Below, one piece after another: positions 28,315 to 37,023 of a stretch of DNA of 51,408 nucleotides. Source of the stretch: an uncultured Pelagibacteraceae bacterium. GTDB lineage: Bacteria; Pseudomonadota; Alphaproteobacteria; Pelagibacterales; Pelagibacteraceae. Made by a program: the position numbers and the translations under genes. The number at the start of each line of letters is the position of its first letter. Within the stretch, counting starts at the first letter, position 1. The DNA lies in contig CACJEN010000007.1 of the NCBI GenBank assembly GCA_902592445.1, positions 1 to 51,408 on the forward strand. Reading direction: 5' to 3'. The notes under the pieces are model-generated. The model searched no databases and had not been told where the DNA came from. It was given only the letters and a program-made list of their open reading frames with translations.

Positions 28315-29067
28315 ATGACAAATAATAATATGATTTTTGTAGCTAACTGGAAAATGCATGGCAATTTTAATGATATTTCAAAGGTAAAAACTGTTTTAAA
28401 TTTGATTAAAAATAAAAAATATAAAAAGATAAAGATAATTTATTGCCCACCATTTACATTGCTTAAATCCTTTTCAAATTATTATAACAATACTAAACTT
28501 AATATAGGTGCCCAAAACTGTTATTACAAAAGTGATTACGGTCCATACACAGGAAATGTAAATGCAAAGCTCATCAAATCTGCTGGAGCAAAATATATTA
28601 TATTAGGACATTCAGAAAATAGAAATGAGGGAGAAACAGATTTACTAATCAACCAAAAAATTAAATCTGTATTAAAGGAAAAATTAAGCATTATATTTTG
28701 TATAGGCGAAACAATAGATGAAAAGAAAAAAAAAATTACATTCCAAGTTTTAAAAAGACAAATATCCAAAGGTCTGAAAGGTATAAAAAATGCAAATAAA
28801 ATTATTATTGCCTATGAACCTGTATGGTCAATAGGTTCAGGAATTGTTCCTTCAAAAAATGAATTAGAAAAAAATATTAAAAAAATTAAAAAAATCCTTA
28901 AACAATTTAAATTTAAAAATCCTGTAAAGATTTTATATGGTGGATCTGTTAACTCAAAAAATGCAAATGAAATTTCAAAAATAGATGGTATAGGCGGTCT
29001 TTTGGTGGGTGGAGCATCTCTTAGTTCAAAAAAATTCGTTGATATAATAAAAAAAACGTCTAATTAA
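28315..29067 (+). CDS. tpiA: Triosephosphate isomerase
   Basis: This 250-residue TIM-barrel enzyme interconverts DHAP and glyceraldehyde 3-phosphate. NWKMHG holds Asn11 and Lys13, I-L-G-H-S-E holds His99, and the catalytic Glu168 is in AYEPVWSIGSG. LYGGSV and GLLVGGASL bind phosphate. I chose the ATG at 28315. A TTG six bases upstream and an ATG 15 bases downstream are alternatives. It opens the tpiA-secG-pyrG-kdsA string found in many alphaproteobacteria. Confidence 0.97.
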   Translation: MTNNNMIFVANWKMHGNFNDISKVKTVLNLIKNKKYKKIKIIYCPPFTLLKSFSNYYNNTKLNIGAQNCYYKSDYGPYTGNVNAKLIKSAGAKYIILGHSENRNEGETDLLINQKIKSVLKEKLSIIFCIGETIDEKKKKITFQVLKRQISKGLKGIKNANKIIIAYEPVWSIGSGIVPSKNELEKNIKKIKKILKQFKFKNPVKILYGGSVNSKNANEISKIDGIGGLLVGGASLSSKKFVDIIKKTSN

Positions 29068-29072
29068 TCCTC

Positions 29073-29375
29073 GTGGAAAATATACTTTTAATTCTAAATA
29101 TTATACTTGCAGCAATTCTTGTCGTGCTTGTTTTACTCCAAAAGTCAGAGGGAGGAGCTCTTGGAATAGGTGTGTCCCAAGATAATTTTATGTTTTCAAG
29201 ATCAGCAGGAAATTTTTTAACCAAAGCAACATCGATTATTGCAACATTATTTATTATCTGTAGTCTTGGTTTAACAATTATTTCTAGGGGAGAACTTACC
29301 CCAACAACATCTGTAATTGATAAAATTGAAGAAAATGCAGATGATGCACCAAAAGTACCAGAAAATAATAATTAG
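29073..29375 (+). CDS. secG: Protein translocase subunit SecG
   Basis: This 100-residue protein has two membrane helices (about 4-22 and 52-72) separated by the conserved LVLLQKSEGGALGIG loop. SecG assists the SecYEG channel. The start is a GTG five bases after the tpiA stop. The acidic, proline- and asparagine-rich tail is typical of alphaproteobacterial SecG. Confidence 0.95.
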   Translation: MENILLILNIILAAILVVLVLLQKSEGGALGIGVSQDNFMFSRSAGNFLTKATSIIATLFIICSLGLTIISRGELTPTTSVIDKIEENADDAPKVPENNN

Positions 29376-29415
29376 TACTTTTCATTTTTAAATAATCAGT
29401 CTATAAGATAATTCC

Positions 29416-31038
29416 ATGGCGCGATATATATTCGTAACCGGCGGCGTGGTATCATCTTTAGGAAAAGGATTATCTTCTGCATCACTTGGATATTTATTAA
29501 AATCACAAGGCTATAAAGTACGTATTAGAAAAATGGATCCGTATTTAAATGTTGATCCAGGCACCATGAGTCCATTTCAACATGGTGAAGTTTTTGTTAC
29601 TGATGATGGTGCAGAAACGGATTTAGATTTAGGACACTATGAAAGATTTACAGATATTTCTTCTAAACAATCAGATAATATAACAACAGGAAGAATTTAT
29701 TCTGAAATTATAAAAAAAGAACGTAAAGGTGGATATCTTGGAAAAACTGTACAAGTAATCCCACATGTAACTGATAGGATTAAAGAATTTATCAAGAAAG
29801 ATATTACTAATGAAGATTTTGTAATATGTGAAATTGGTGGAACTGTTGGTGATATTGAAAGCTTACCTTTCTTAGAAGCTATTAGACAATTTTCAAATGA
29901 GAATGGAAAACTTAAATCGTTATTTATTCACTTAACTTTAGTTCCATTTATGAAATCCTCAGACGAAATTAAAACTAAACCTACACAACATTCAGTAAAA
30001 GAGTTAAGAAGCATAGGTATTCAACCTGATATTGTTATATGCAGATCAGAACAATCTATCCCAATTGATCAAAAGAGAAAAATATCACTGTTTTGCAATG
30101 TGCAAATAGAAAATGTAATAGAAACTGTAGATGTTAAAACCATTTATGAAGCACCTATAAGTTTTTTTAATCAGAAATTAGATAAACAAGTTCTTAAATA
30201 CTTTAATTTAAAATCTAAGAGAAAACCAAATCTTAAACCTTGGAAAAAAATTACAAATACAGTTTTAAATACAAGAAAAACTGTCAATATTGCAATAATT
30301 GGCAAATATGTGAACTTAAAAGATGCTTACAAATCTTTAGATGAAGCTTTAACACACGGTGGAATTGAGAACAAAGTTAAAATTAATTTAATAAGAATTG
30401 AGTCAGACAAATTAAAATCAAACAATATAAGAAAAAAATTAAAAAATGTGTCTGGTATATTGATACCAGGAGGTTTTGGAAAGCGAGGTACAGAAGGTAA
30501 GATAGCCTGTATTAAGTATGCACGTGAAAAAAAAATACCTTTTTTAGGTATTTGTTTTGGGATGCAAATGGCAGTTATAGAATTTGCTAGAAATGTGCTT
30601 AAAATCAAAAACGCAGGATCAACTGAAATTGATAAAAAAATTTATCCAGTGATCGGATTAATAAATGAGTGGAGCAAAGATGGTTTAATTATAAAAGGCA
30701 CAGATAGAAATTTAGGTGGCACAATGAGGCTTGGTTTATACGATGCTTTGCTTAAAAGTAATTCTGCCATAAAAAAAATATATAAATCTACAAAAATTAA
30801 AGAAAGGCATCGTCATAGATACGAGGTAAACAATAATTTGAGAGAAAAATTTGAAAAAAATGGTTTAATTTTTTCTGGAATGTCACCTGACAACAAATTA
30901 CCTGAAATTATTGAATTAAATAGTCATCCATGGTTTATTGGTGTTCAGTTTCATCCTGAATTTAAATCTAGACCTTTGGGTCCACATCCTTTATTTTCAT
31001 CGTTTATTAAAGCAAGCAAATCAAATTATGCAAAATAA
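29416..31038 (+). CDS. pyrG: CTP synthase
   Basis: This 540-residue enzyme makes CTP from UTP, ATP and glutamine. The N-terminal synthase domain begins FVTGGVVSSLGKGLSSASLG. The C-terminal amidotransferase domain has the catalytic Cys380 in L-G-I-C-F-G-M-Q and the QFHPEF histidine-glutamate pair near residue 514. Length is normal. It ends within the first codons of kdsA (11-base overlap). Confidence 0.98.
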   Translation: MARYIFVTGGVVSSLGKGLSSASLGYLLKSQGYKVRIRKMDPYLNVDPGTMSPFQHGEVFVTDDGAETDLDLGHYERFTDISSKQSDNITTGRIYSEIIKKERKGGYLGKTVQVIPHVTDRIKEFIKKDITNEDFVICEIGGTVGDIESLPFLEAIRQFSNENGKLKSLFIHLTLVPFMKSSDEIKTKPTQHSVKELRSIGIQPDIVICRSEQSIPIDQKRKISLFCNVQIENVIETVDVKTIYEAPISFFNQKLDKQVLKYFNLKSKRKPNLKPWKKITNTVLNTRKTVNIAIIGKYVNLKDAYKSLDEALTHGGIENKVKINLIRIESDKLKSNNIRKKLKNVSGILIPGGFGKRGTEGKIACIKYAREKKIPFLGICFGMQMAVIEFARNVLKIKNAGSTEIDKKIYPVIGLINEWSKDGLIIKGTDRNLGGTMRLGLYDALLKSNSAIKKIYKSTKIKERHRHRYEVNNNLREKFEKNGLIFSGMSPDNKLPEIIELNSHPWFIGVQFHPEFKSRPLGPHPLFSSFIKASKSNYAK

Positions 31039-31861
31039 AATAGTAAATTGTAACGGAATTGAAATTTCAAACAAAAATAAAATTTGTTTAATTGCTGGCC
31101 CATGCCAATTGGAAACAGAGCAACACGCAATGGACATGGTTGGTAAAATTAAGGAAATTACAGAAAAATATAAAATAAATTTAATTTACAAAACATCATT
31201 TGATAAAGCTAACCGAACAAGTTTAAAGGGAAAAAGAGGGGCTGGATTAGAAAAATCTTTACCAATTTTTGATAAAATAAAAAAAGAGAATAATATTCCA
31301 GTTCTAACAGATATACATAATGAAGATCAATGTTCTATTGTTGCACCTCATGTAGATGTTTTGCAAATTCCAGCATTTCTTTGTAGACAAACAGATCTAT
31401 TGGTTGCTGCTGCAAAAACTAAAAAGGTTATTAATGTAAAAAAAGGTCAATTTTTAGCTCCATGGGATATGGTTAACGTTACAAAAAAAATATCTGAAAG
31501 TGGTAATGAAAAAATCCTTGTAACTGAGAGAGGAGCCAGCTTTGGATACAACACATTAGTATCTGATATGAGATCAATACCTATAATGGCAAAAAATGGT
31601 TATCCAATAGTTTTTGATGGAACTCATTCTGTACAACAACCTGGTGGCCAGGGTGACAAAAGTGGAGGACAAAGAGAATTTGTTGAATATTTGTCAAGAG
31701 CTGCTGTTGCTGTTGGAATAGCTGCAATATTTTTAGAAACTCACCAAGACCCTGAGAATGCTCCCTCAGATGGCCCAAACATGGTACCGCTACATAAACT
31801 AGATGGTTTAATAAACCAAATAGTAGAAATAGATAATTTAATTAAAAAAAATAATATTTAA
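31028..31861 (+). CDS. kdsA: 3-deoxy-8-phosphooctulonate (KDO-8-P) synthase
   Basis: This 277-residue TIM-barrel enzyme condenses arabinose 5-phosphate with PEP to make the KDO precursor of the lipopolysaccharide core. LIAGPCQLE, YKTSFDKANRTS, FLCRQTDLL and VFDGTHSVQQPGG are family signatures. The start taken is the ATG at 31028 (M-Q-N-K-I-V-N). Reading further upstream would only follow an accidental frame inside pyrG. In other alphaproteobacteria eno follows. Here the next gene is convergent and overlaps by four bases. Confidence 0.97.
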   Translation: MQNKIVNCNGIEISNKNKICLIAGPCQLETEQHAMDMVGKIKEITEKYKINLIYKTSFDKANRTSLKGKRGAGLEKSLPIFDKIKKENNIPVLTDIHNEDQCSIVAPHVDVLQIPAFLCRQTDLLVAAAKTKKVINVKKGQFLAPWDMVNVTKKISESGNEKILVTERGASFGYNTLVSDMRSIPIMAKNGYPIVFDGTHSVQQPGGQGDKSGGQREFVEYLSRAAVAVGIAAIFLETHQDPENAPSDGPNMVPLHKLDGLINQIVEIDNLIKKNNI

Positions 31862-33024
31862 AAATTACTATTTACTATTTCATCAATCATATTAATCATA
31901 TATCTCTTATAATTCTCGTCAGTTCCAGAATCTGTTTCAATTACAGAGAAAAAACTTGCAACAACTCCATTATTTAAATTTATTGCCAGAAATTGACCTC
32001 CAAGACCCGAATGGCCAATCCAATTACCACATTTCATAGTTGAATTTGAGTACTCTAAAAACTTATTTTTTTTTAATTCCATATATTTAGTCCCTTTGTT
32101 TTTTAATGTTTCATCAAAGAATAATTCAGAACCGATTTTTCTATTTAATACACCATGCCCTTTCCTTGAAAAAAGGAGACCATATCTTAAAAAATCTCTA
32201 GAGATTAAACATCCGCCTCCTGAAATCCAAGGCATACTAAATCTATCTGTTCCCATATACATAGCATCTTCAAAACCTGCTGCCTCTACAGCCTCCAGCA
32301 GCCATTCTTTAAGTTTTTTTCCACTTACTTTTTCAACTAATAAACCCATTACATCTGTATTTGCTGATTTGTAGTGAGATAAATCTGAGGTATTTTTTAA
32401 ACTTTGATCTTTCAAAGATTTAATTGAATTTAAAAATTCTTCCTGGCTAACTTTATAATTTAAATCATCGGGTAGTCTCCAACCACAAACTGGTTCATGT
32501 AAAAATGAAGAGGTGTATGGATCTGTATAATCTTCGCTATAAGCATTTTGAATATTCATATCTAAAACATCTTGAATTGTAGCAGATGCGTATCCAGAGC
32601 CAATATTTGGTAAATAGTCTGAAACTTTTTTATTTAATTCAATAATTTTTTTTTCAACGAGTTCTCCTATAAATAAATTTATAAACATTTTAGTGATAGA
32701 CATTATTGTTTGTGGGGTATTTTGGTTAAAATCATCTGCATATTTTTCATATAGAATGTCTTGATCTTTGCCGACTAACAATGAGCAAAAATATTTATGA
32801 TTTGTTATTTTTTTTACTGATGGAATTTTTCCTATCTCATCATTATATTTTTGATTTAATTTTAATACATGATCAGATCTTAGAAGTATACCATATCTGT
32901 TGATTTTATGTAAATTTCGATAACCATCTCTCCTTGTTTCCGGCAAATACCATTTTGGTTTATTATCTCTTATAATTTTAAGCGTAGGATTTAATTCACT
33001 AATTATTTTTTTATCTTTTGCCAT
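31858..33024 (-). CDS. Serine hydrolase of the beta-lactamase / EstB-like family
   Basis: This 388-residue protein has the class C beta-lactamase/esterase fold pattern. The S-I-T-K motif at residues 109-112 carries the nucleophile serine and lysine, Tyr218 is in H-Y-K-S-A-N, and H-S-G at 338-340 takes the KTG-like position. It has no signal peptide, so it is probably a cytoplasmic esterase, amidase or lactonase rather than a drug-resistance enzyme. The substrate is unknown. It is the last gene of the minus-strand operon headed by the CoA-transferase, 9 bases after the methyltransferase-like gene, which suggests a catabolic role. Confidence 0.8.
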   Translation of the reverse strand: MAKDKKIISELNPTLKIIRDNKPKWYLPETRRDGYRNLHKINRYGILLRSDHVLKLNQKYNDEIGKIPSVKKITNHKYFCSLLVGKDQDILYEKYADDFNQNTPQTIMSITKMFINLFIGELVEKKIIELNKKVSDYLPNIGSGYASATIQDVLDMNIQNAYSEDYTDPYTSSFLHEPVCGWRLPDDLNYKVSQEEFLNSIKSLKDQSLKNTSDLSHYKSANTDVMGLLVEKVSGKKLKEWLLEAVEAAGFEDAMYMGTDRFSMPWISGGGCLISRDFLRYGLLFSRKGHGVLNRKIGSELFFDETLKNKGTKYMELKKNKFLEYSNSTMKCGNWIGHSGLGGQFLAINLNNGVVASFFSVIETDSGTDENYKRYMINMIDEIVNSNF

Positions 33025-33033
33025 TCCTTAATT

Positions 33034-33951
33034 TTATTTTAATACTGAGATTGCATTTATTTTATCTGGACCAACTCCACAACATCCACCAATAATTTGA
33101 GCTCCATTAAATACCCATTTTTTTGCTTCCTCCAAATATTTAGGCGGTGATATATCATTAATTAATTTCCAGTGAGGTTTTTCAAAGTAACCGTTATTTG
33201 GATATGCACCAACAATCCCTTTATGAACTTTTTTCAAAATTTTAACCGCTTCACCAGTAACTTTAATATCTGAATGTGCCACTAAAATTGGACCTTCATG
33301 CATTTTACTAAATTTAGATAGAGAATTCTCTAAAGTATCGTAAAACTTTGCTTTCGAATTAGTTATGCTTTCTTGATAGCCGTGCATTAATACATTTTCA
33401 TCTTCATTAATTGCACAAGAAATAGATAGCCATATAGGTAATTTAACATCTTTTGAGCACTCAATAATATTTTCAACAGTTCTATCCTTTGAAGTCATGG
33501 CTTCTAAAATGATTAAGTCTACACCTGCTTCTTTTAAAATTTTTAAATGCTCATTAAAGCCAGGTCTTATATCCTCTTCGGAAAGCTTATCCCAACTGCC
33601 TGATGTTGAAACTGATCCTGCAACAGCTACTTCTCTATTAGAATTGTTTGCTGCTTTTAAAGCTATTTTTACACTTTCTTCATTCCAACTTTTCGTAAAT
33701 TGATCATACCCATACTCTTTCATCGATATAGGCGTAATAGCGTAGGTATTTGAAGTAATGATGTCTGCGCCAGCATTAATGTACTTTTCATGCACTTGAA
33801 ACACTTTATCTGGATCATCTATTGCACATTTTCCAGCCCATAGATCTTTATCCATCTTTGCGCCTGAACTTTCTAACTCTCCTCCATTTCCACCATCTAA
33901 AATAACTACACCATTAGCTTTTAATTTTTTCTCTACAAAATTATATGACAT
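33034..33951 (-). CDS. Homocysteine S-methyltransferase-like protein with altered zinc site
   Basis: This 305-residue protein is a member of the homocysteine methyltransferase family (BHMT/MmuM type), with V-V-I-L-D-G-G-N-G-G-E-L near residues 15-26 and the C-terminal zinc motif I-I-G-G-C-C-G at 286-292. Known members move a methyl group from betaine, S-methylmethionine or a similar donor to homocysteine. The family normally supplies a third zinc cysteine in a V-N-C motif. Here the matching segment reads L-V-A-H-S (His226), so that cysteine is replaced, possibly by a histidine ligand. Function may therefore have diverged. It lies three bases after the VOC gene. Confidence 0.8.
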   Translation of the reverse strand: MSYNFVEKKLKANGVVILDGGNGGELESSGAKMDKDLWAGKCAIDDPDKVFQVHEKYINAGADIITSNTYAITPISMKEYGYDQFTKSWNEESVKIALKAANNSNREVAVAGSVSTSGSWDKLSEEDIRPGFNEHLKILKEAGVDLIILEAMTSKDRTVENIIECSKDVKLPIWLSISCAINEDENVLMHGYQESITNSKAKFYDTLENSLSKFSKMHEGPILVAHSDIKVTGEAVKILKKVHKGIVGAYPNNGYFEKPHWKLINDISPPKYLEEAKKWVFNGAQIIGGCCGVGPDKINAISVLK

Positions 33952-33954
33952 TTA

Positions 33955-34338
33955 TTATTGGATATTTGTAAAAGCGCAGATTTTATTTCCATCTAAGTCA
34001 CGAATGTAAGAATAGTAAACTCCAGAGCCCTCTGGTCTCTCACCACCAGATCCTTCGCTAGCACCTCCTAACTTAATTCCAACATCATGAAACTTATCAA
34101 CCAATTCTCTCGAGCTTGTTTGAAATGAAATTTGAGATCCATTACCAACTGTTGCCTTTTCTTTATTAAAAGGTTTTGTCACGTAAAATTCTATTTTTCC
34201 GTTATTATTTTTTTGAGAATAGCCAGCGCAAACATCGTCTTTCTCAGTTCTTTCTAAATCTAAAACTTTCAACAACTCATCATAAAATTTTATTGATTGA
34301 TCTAAATCATTTGTGCCAACCATAACATAGCCAATCAT
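33955..34338 (-). CDS. VOC (glyoxalase/bleomycin-resistance-like) family protein
   Basis: This 127-residue protein has one vicinal-oxygen-chelate domain pair: VGTNDLDQSIKFYDELL at the N-terminus and YYSYIRDLDGNKICAF at the C-terminus. Positions that usually hold metal ligands appear changed: Tyr for His in the first strand, Gln for His in Q-I-S-F, and Cys for Glu in N-K-I-C. It may not bind metal in the normal way. The substrate is unknown. One base separates it from the aldehyde dehydrogenase gene, so it belongs to the same operon. Confidence 0.8.
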   Translation of the reverse strand: MIGYVMVGTNDLDQSIKFYDELLKVLDLERTEKDDVCAGYSQKNNNGKIEFYVTKPFNKEKATVGNGSQISFQTSSRELVDKFHDVGIKLGGASEGSGGERPEGSGVYYSYIRDLDGNKICAFTNIQ

Positions 34339-34339
34339 A

Positions 34340-35773
34340 TTATTTGGGCCAACCAGTTACAGCTTTAACTTCTAAAAATTCATGTAATCCCCAAACACCA
34401 CCTTCACGTCCATTTCCAGATTGTCTATATCCTCCAAATGGAGCACCAGGGTCTGCACCGTTTCCATTTACATAAATTGTTCCAGCCTTAAGCTTCTTGG
34501 CAACTCTTTTAGCCTTTTCTTTATCCTCAGTTTGTAAATAATTACCTAATCCATACTCAGTTTCGTTTACAATTCGAATTGCTTCTTCTTCAGTTTCAAA
34601 AGGTATTATAGATAAAACTGGACCAAATATTTCTTCTTTTGCAATACGCATGTCATTTGTTACATCGGTAAAAATAGTTGGTTTAATAAAATAGCCTTTG
34701 TTCATTCCGTTAGGTAGTTCAGGACCGCCTGCTGCAAGAGTAGCTCCTTCGTCAATTCCACTTTGAATAAGGCTTATTATTTTATTGTATTGAATTTTAG
34801 AAACAACAGGACCTATATGATCTCCTTTTTTTGAAGCATGGTCTACCTTTATTAAATTTGCCTCTTCGACAGCCTCTTTGACTGCTCTTTCATAAATTGA
34901 TTTTTCAACAAGCATTCTTGTAGGTGCATCACATGACTGACCTGAATTACTCATTACGTTTCTGATACCATCTCTTACAGCATTAGGGTAGGAGTCTGCA
35001 AAAACAATATTTCCCCCTTTTCCACCTAATTCTAAGCACACTCTTTTGATTGTATCAGCTCCATTTTTTAAAATTAATTTACCTGCTCTTGTTGAACCTG
35101 TGAAAGATACTAAATCAATATCAGGATGAGATGAAATATCCGTACCAACACCAGCTCCATCGCCATTTACTAGATTAAATACACCTGCTGGAAAGCCTGC
35201 TTCATCAATCATTTCCGCAAACAACATTGCTGACATTGGAGCTATTTCTGAAGGTTTATGAATCATCGTACAACCTGTTGCAAAGGCTGGAACAACTTTC
35301 AAAGCTATTTGATTTATTGGCCAGTTCCATGGAGTAATTAATCCGCAAACTCCAATTGGTTCATAACAAATATGATTATTAGAGTTTGGTTCAAATTGCT
35401 CATCAAACTTAAATTCTTTGAGTCTTTTTATAAAATCTTCAAGATGAGATTGTCCACTTGATGTTTGCACGTCAGTTGCCCAATCCATTGGGGCCCCCAT
35501 TTCCATAGATATAGCATCAGCCATCTCTCCATATCTTTTTTTATAAATAGAAAGTAATTTTTCTAATAAATTTAATCTTTCATCCTTTGAACTTTCGCTC
35601 CAGCTAACCAAAGCTTTTTTGGCTGCCGCAACCGCAGCATTAGTATCTTTTGTTGATCCTAATGATATTGTTGCAAAAGCCTCTTCTGTTGAAGGATTAA
35701 TTACCTCATAATCATTTGGTTTAATTGGTGAAACCCATTGACCGTTAATATAAAATTTTCTTTTATCTATCAT
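34340..35773 (-). CDS. NAD(P)-dependent aldehyde dehydrogenase
   Basis: This 477-residue enzyme is a full-length member of the aldehyde dehydrogenase superfamily. Asn150 (P-W-N-W-P), Lys173 (H-K-P-S-E), the cofactor loop FTGSTRAG at 224-231, Glu248 (L-E-L-G-G-K) and the catalytic Cys281 (G-Q-S-C) are all present. It oxidises an aldehyde to the acid. The sequence does not show which aldehyde. It does not look like the CoA-acylating methylmalonate-semialdehyde type. It lies 22 bases after the CoA-transferase gene. Confidence 0.93.
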   Translation of the reverse strand: MIDKRKFYINGQWVSPIKPNDYEVINPSTEEAFATISLGSTKDTNAAVAAAKKALVSWSESSKDERLNLLEKLLSIYKKRYGEMADAISMEMGAPMDWATDVQTSSGQSHLEDFIKRLKEFKFDEQFEPNSNNHICYEPIGVCGLITPWNWPINQIALKVVPAFATGCTMIHKPSEIAPMSAMLFAEMIDEAGFPAGVFNLVNGDGAGVGTDISSHPDIDLVSFTGSTRAGKLILKNGADTIKRVCLELGGKGGNIVFADSYPNAVRDGIRNVMSNSGQSCDAPTRMLVEKSIYERAVKEAVEEANLIKVDHASKKGDHIGPVVSKIQYNKIISLIQSGIDEGATLAAGGPELPNGMNKGYFIKPTIFTDVTNDMRIAKEEIFGPVLSIIPFETEEEAIRIVNETEYGLGNYLQTEDKEKAKRVAKKLKAGTIYVNGNGADPGAPFGGYRQSGNGREGGVWGLHEFLEVKAVTGWPK

Positions 35774-35795
35774 AATTTTATAACTTATATATTAG

Positions 35796-36938
35796 TTAAC
35801 TAAATTCTTTAAGTATTTTATCTCGGTGTTCATCAAGATCTGGAATATCTCCTCTTGTTTTTTCATCTTTGTAAGTTGACATTTTTATAGGATTTCCTGC
35901 AGATTTAAACTCTCCAATTTTTTTATGAAAAGATTTTACAATCATATTTCTTTCTTTTATTTGTGGATTTTCTACAGCTTGTTTAATATTAAAAATTGGA
36001 CCACACGGTATTTTTAAATTTTCCATAACTTTTATCCATTCATCTGTATTTTTATGCTGAAGTTTATCCTCAATGATTAATTTAAGTTTATCTATATTTT
36101 GTGATCTTAGAGAGTTTGTTTTATACATTTCATCATTTGCAATATTCGGTATTTCAAGAACTTCACATAAGCTTTTAAATAATTTGTCGTTACCAGCCGC
36201 AATAATCAAAAAACTGTCCTTTGTTTTAAAAGCTTCAAAAGGAGCAATAGATGGATGTCTTGAGCCCATTGGTTCTGGGATTTCATTTTTTGAAAGATAT
36301 CTAGCAATAGCATTTTCTAAAATTGCTATTTGGCAATCTAACATTGATACATCAATGAAAGTGCCTTTACCTGTTTTTTGTCTATCATACAAAGCTGCAT
36401 TGATACCAATTGCAGTAAATAAACCAGCGGTAATATCTCCAATAGACGTCCCAACTCTTGTTGGTTCTGAATTTGGGTGTCCAGTAACACTCATTAATCC
36501 ACCCATACCTTGGACAACCATGTCATATGCCGGTAATTCTTTAAGTGGTCCTGTTTGACCAAAACCTGAAGCTGATGCATAAATTAATTTTGGATATTTT
36601 TTACTTACTTCATTCCAACCAAATCCCCATTTTTCTAAAGTACCTGGTTTAAAATTTTCAACTAGTATGTCGGCTTTTGCCAAAATTTTTTCAAAAATTT
36701 TTTTATCATTTTCATTCTTTAAATTAAGAGCGATACTTTCTTTTCCTCTATTCAATGACATAAAATATGCAGAATAATCATCAATGAAAGGTCCAAATCC
36801 CCTAGAGTCATCTCCAATTTCAGGAGCTTCGATTTTAATGACTCTCGCTCCAAGATCAGATAAAATCATTGTACAGTAAGGACCTACCAAAACCCTTGTT
36901 AAATCAACAACTAATAAATTTTTTAATGGACCATCCAT
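35796..36938 (-). CDS. Family III CoA-transferase (CaiB/BaiF type)
   Basis: This 380-residue protein has the interlocked CoA-transferase III signatures: VDLTRVLVGPYCTMILSDLGA at the N-terminus, V-I-K-I-E-A-P-E, S-L-N-R-G-K-E-S-I-A-L-N-L-K, and Asp168 in G-T-S-I-G-D-I-T-A-G, which matches the catalytic aspartate of formyl-CoA transferase. It moves CoA between small carboxylic acids. The donor and acceptor are unknown. It is the first gene of a five-gene minus-strand operon and starts 85 bases from dctP, which runs the other way. It lacks the second domain that a DddD-type DMSP enzyme would have. Confidence 0.92.
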   Translation of the reverse strand: MDGPLKNLLVVDLTRVLVGPYCTMILSDLGARVIKIEAPEIGDDSRGFGPFIDDYSAYFMSLNRGKESIALNLKNENDKKIFEKILAKADILVENFKPGTLEKWGFGWNEVSKKYPKLIYASASGFGQTGPLKELPAYDMVVQGMGGLMSVTGHPNSEPTRVGTSIGDITAGLFTAIGINAALYDRQKTGKGTFIDVSMLDCQIAILENAIARYLSKNEIPEPMGSRHPSIAPFEAFKTKDSFLIIAAGNDKLFKSLCEVLEIPNIANDEMYKTNSLRSQNIDKLKLIIEDKLQHKNTDEWIKVMENLKIPCGPIFNIKQAVENPQIKERNMIVKSFHKKIGEFKSAGNPIKMSTYKDEKTRGDIPDLDEHRDKILKEFS

Positions 36939-36958
36939 AATAAATATAATGACATATG

Positions 36959-36987
36959 GTTATATTGACTCTTATTAAGAAGTTCAA
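36959..36987 (-). promoter_or_regulatory. Sigma-70-type promoter of the CoA-transferase operon
   Basis: Read on the minus strand, TTGAAC (36982-36987), a 17-base spacer and TATAAC (36959-36964) form a good promoter match upstream of the CoA-transferase start at 36938. It overlaps the dctP promoter over 23 bases in antiparallel orientation. Confidence 0.6.
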
Positions 36988-36993
36988 TTTAAT
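36965..36993 (+). promoter_or_regulatory. Sigma-70-type promoter of dctP
   Basis: TTGACT (36965-36970), a 17-base spacer and TTTAAT (36988-36993) form a promoter match about 30 bases upstream of the dctP start. Its -35 box abuts the -10 box of the divergent promoter, and its -10 box abuts the other -35 box. Confidence 0.6.
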
Positions 36994-37010
36994 TACAATT
37001 TAAACAAATG

Positions 37011-37015
37011 AGGAG
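37011..37015 (+). promoter_or_regulatory. Strong Shine-Dalgarno site of dctP
   Basis: AGGAG lies 8 bases before the dctP ATG at 37024. It is one of the few strong sites in the window and fits a highly produced periplasmic binding protein. Confidence 0.75.
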
Positions 37016-37023
37016 AAAATAAC

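Noticed and set aside
30938..31027. Extended kdsA start inside pyrG
   Set aside because: The extra 30 residues are an out-of-frame reading of the pyrG C-terminus. The normal KdsA start is the ATG at 31028.
36073..36558. 161-residue open frame on the plus strand
   Set aside because: It lies wholly antisense to the clearly conserved CoA-transferase gene, has no recognisable domain or Shine-Dalgarno site, and reads as a mirrored reading of that gene.
35796..36938. DddD-type DMSP CoA-transferase/lyase
   Set aside because: DddD enzymes are about twice as long with two CoA-transferase domains. This protein has one domain of 380 residues.
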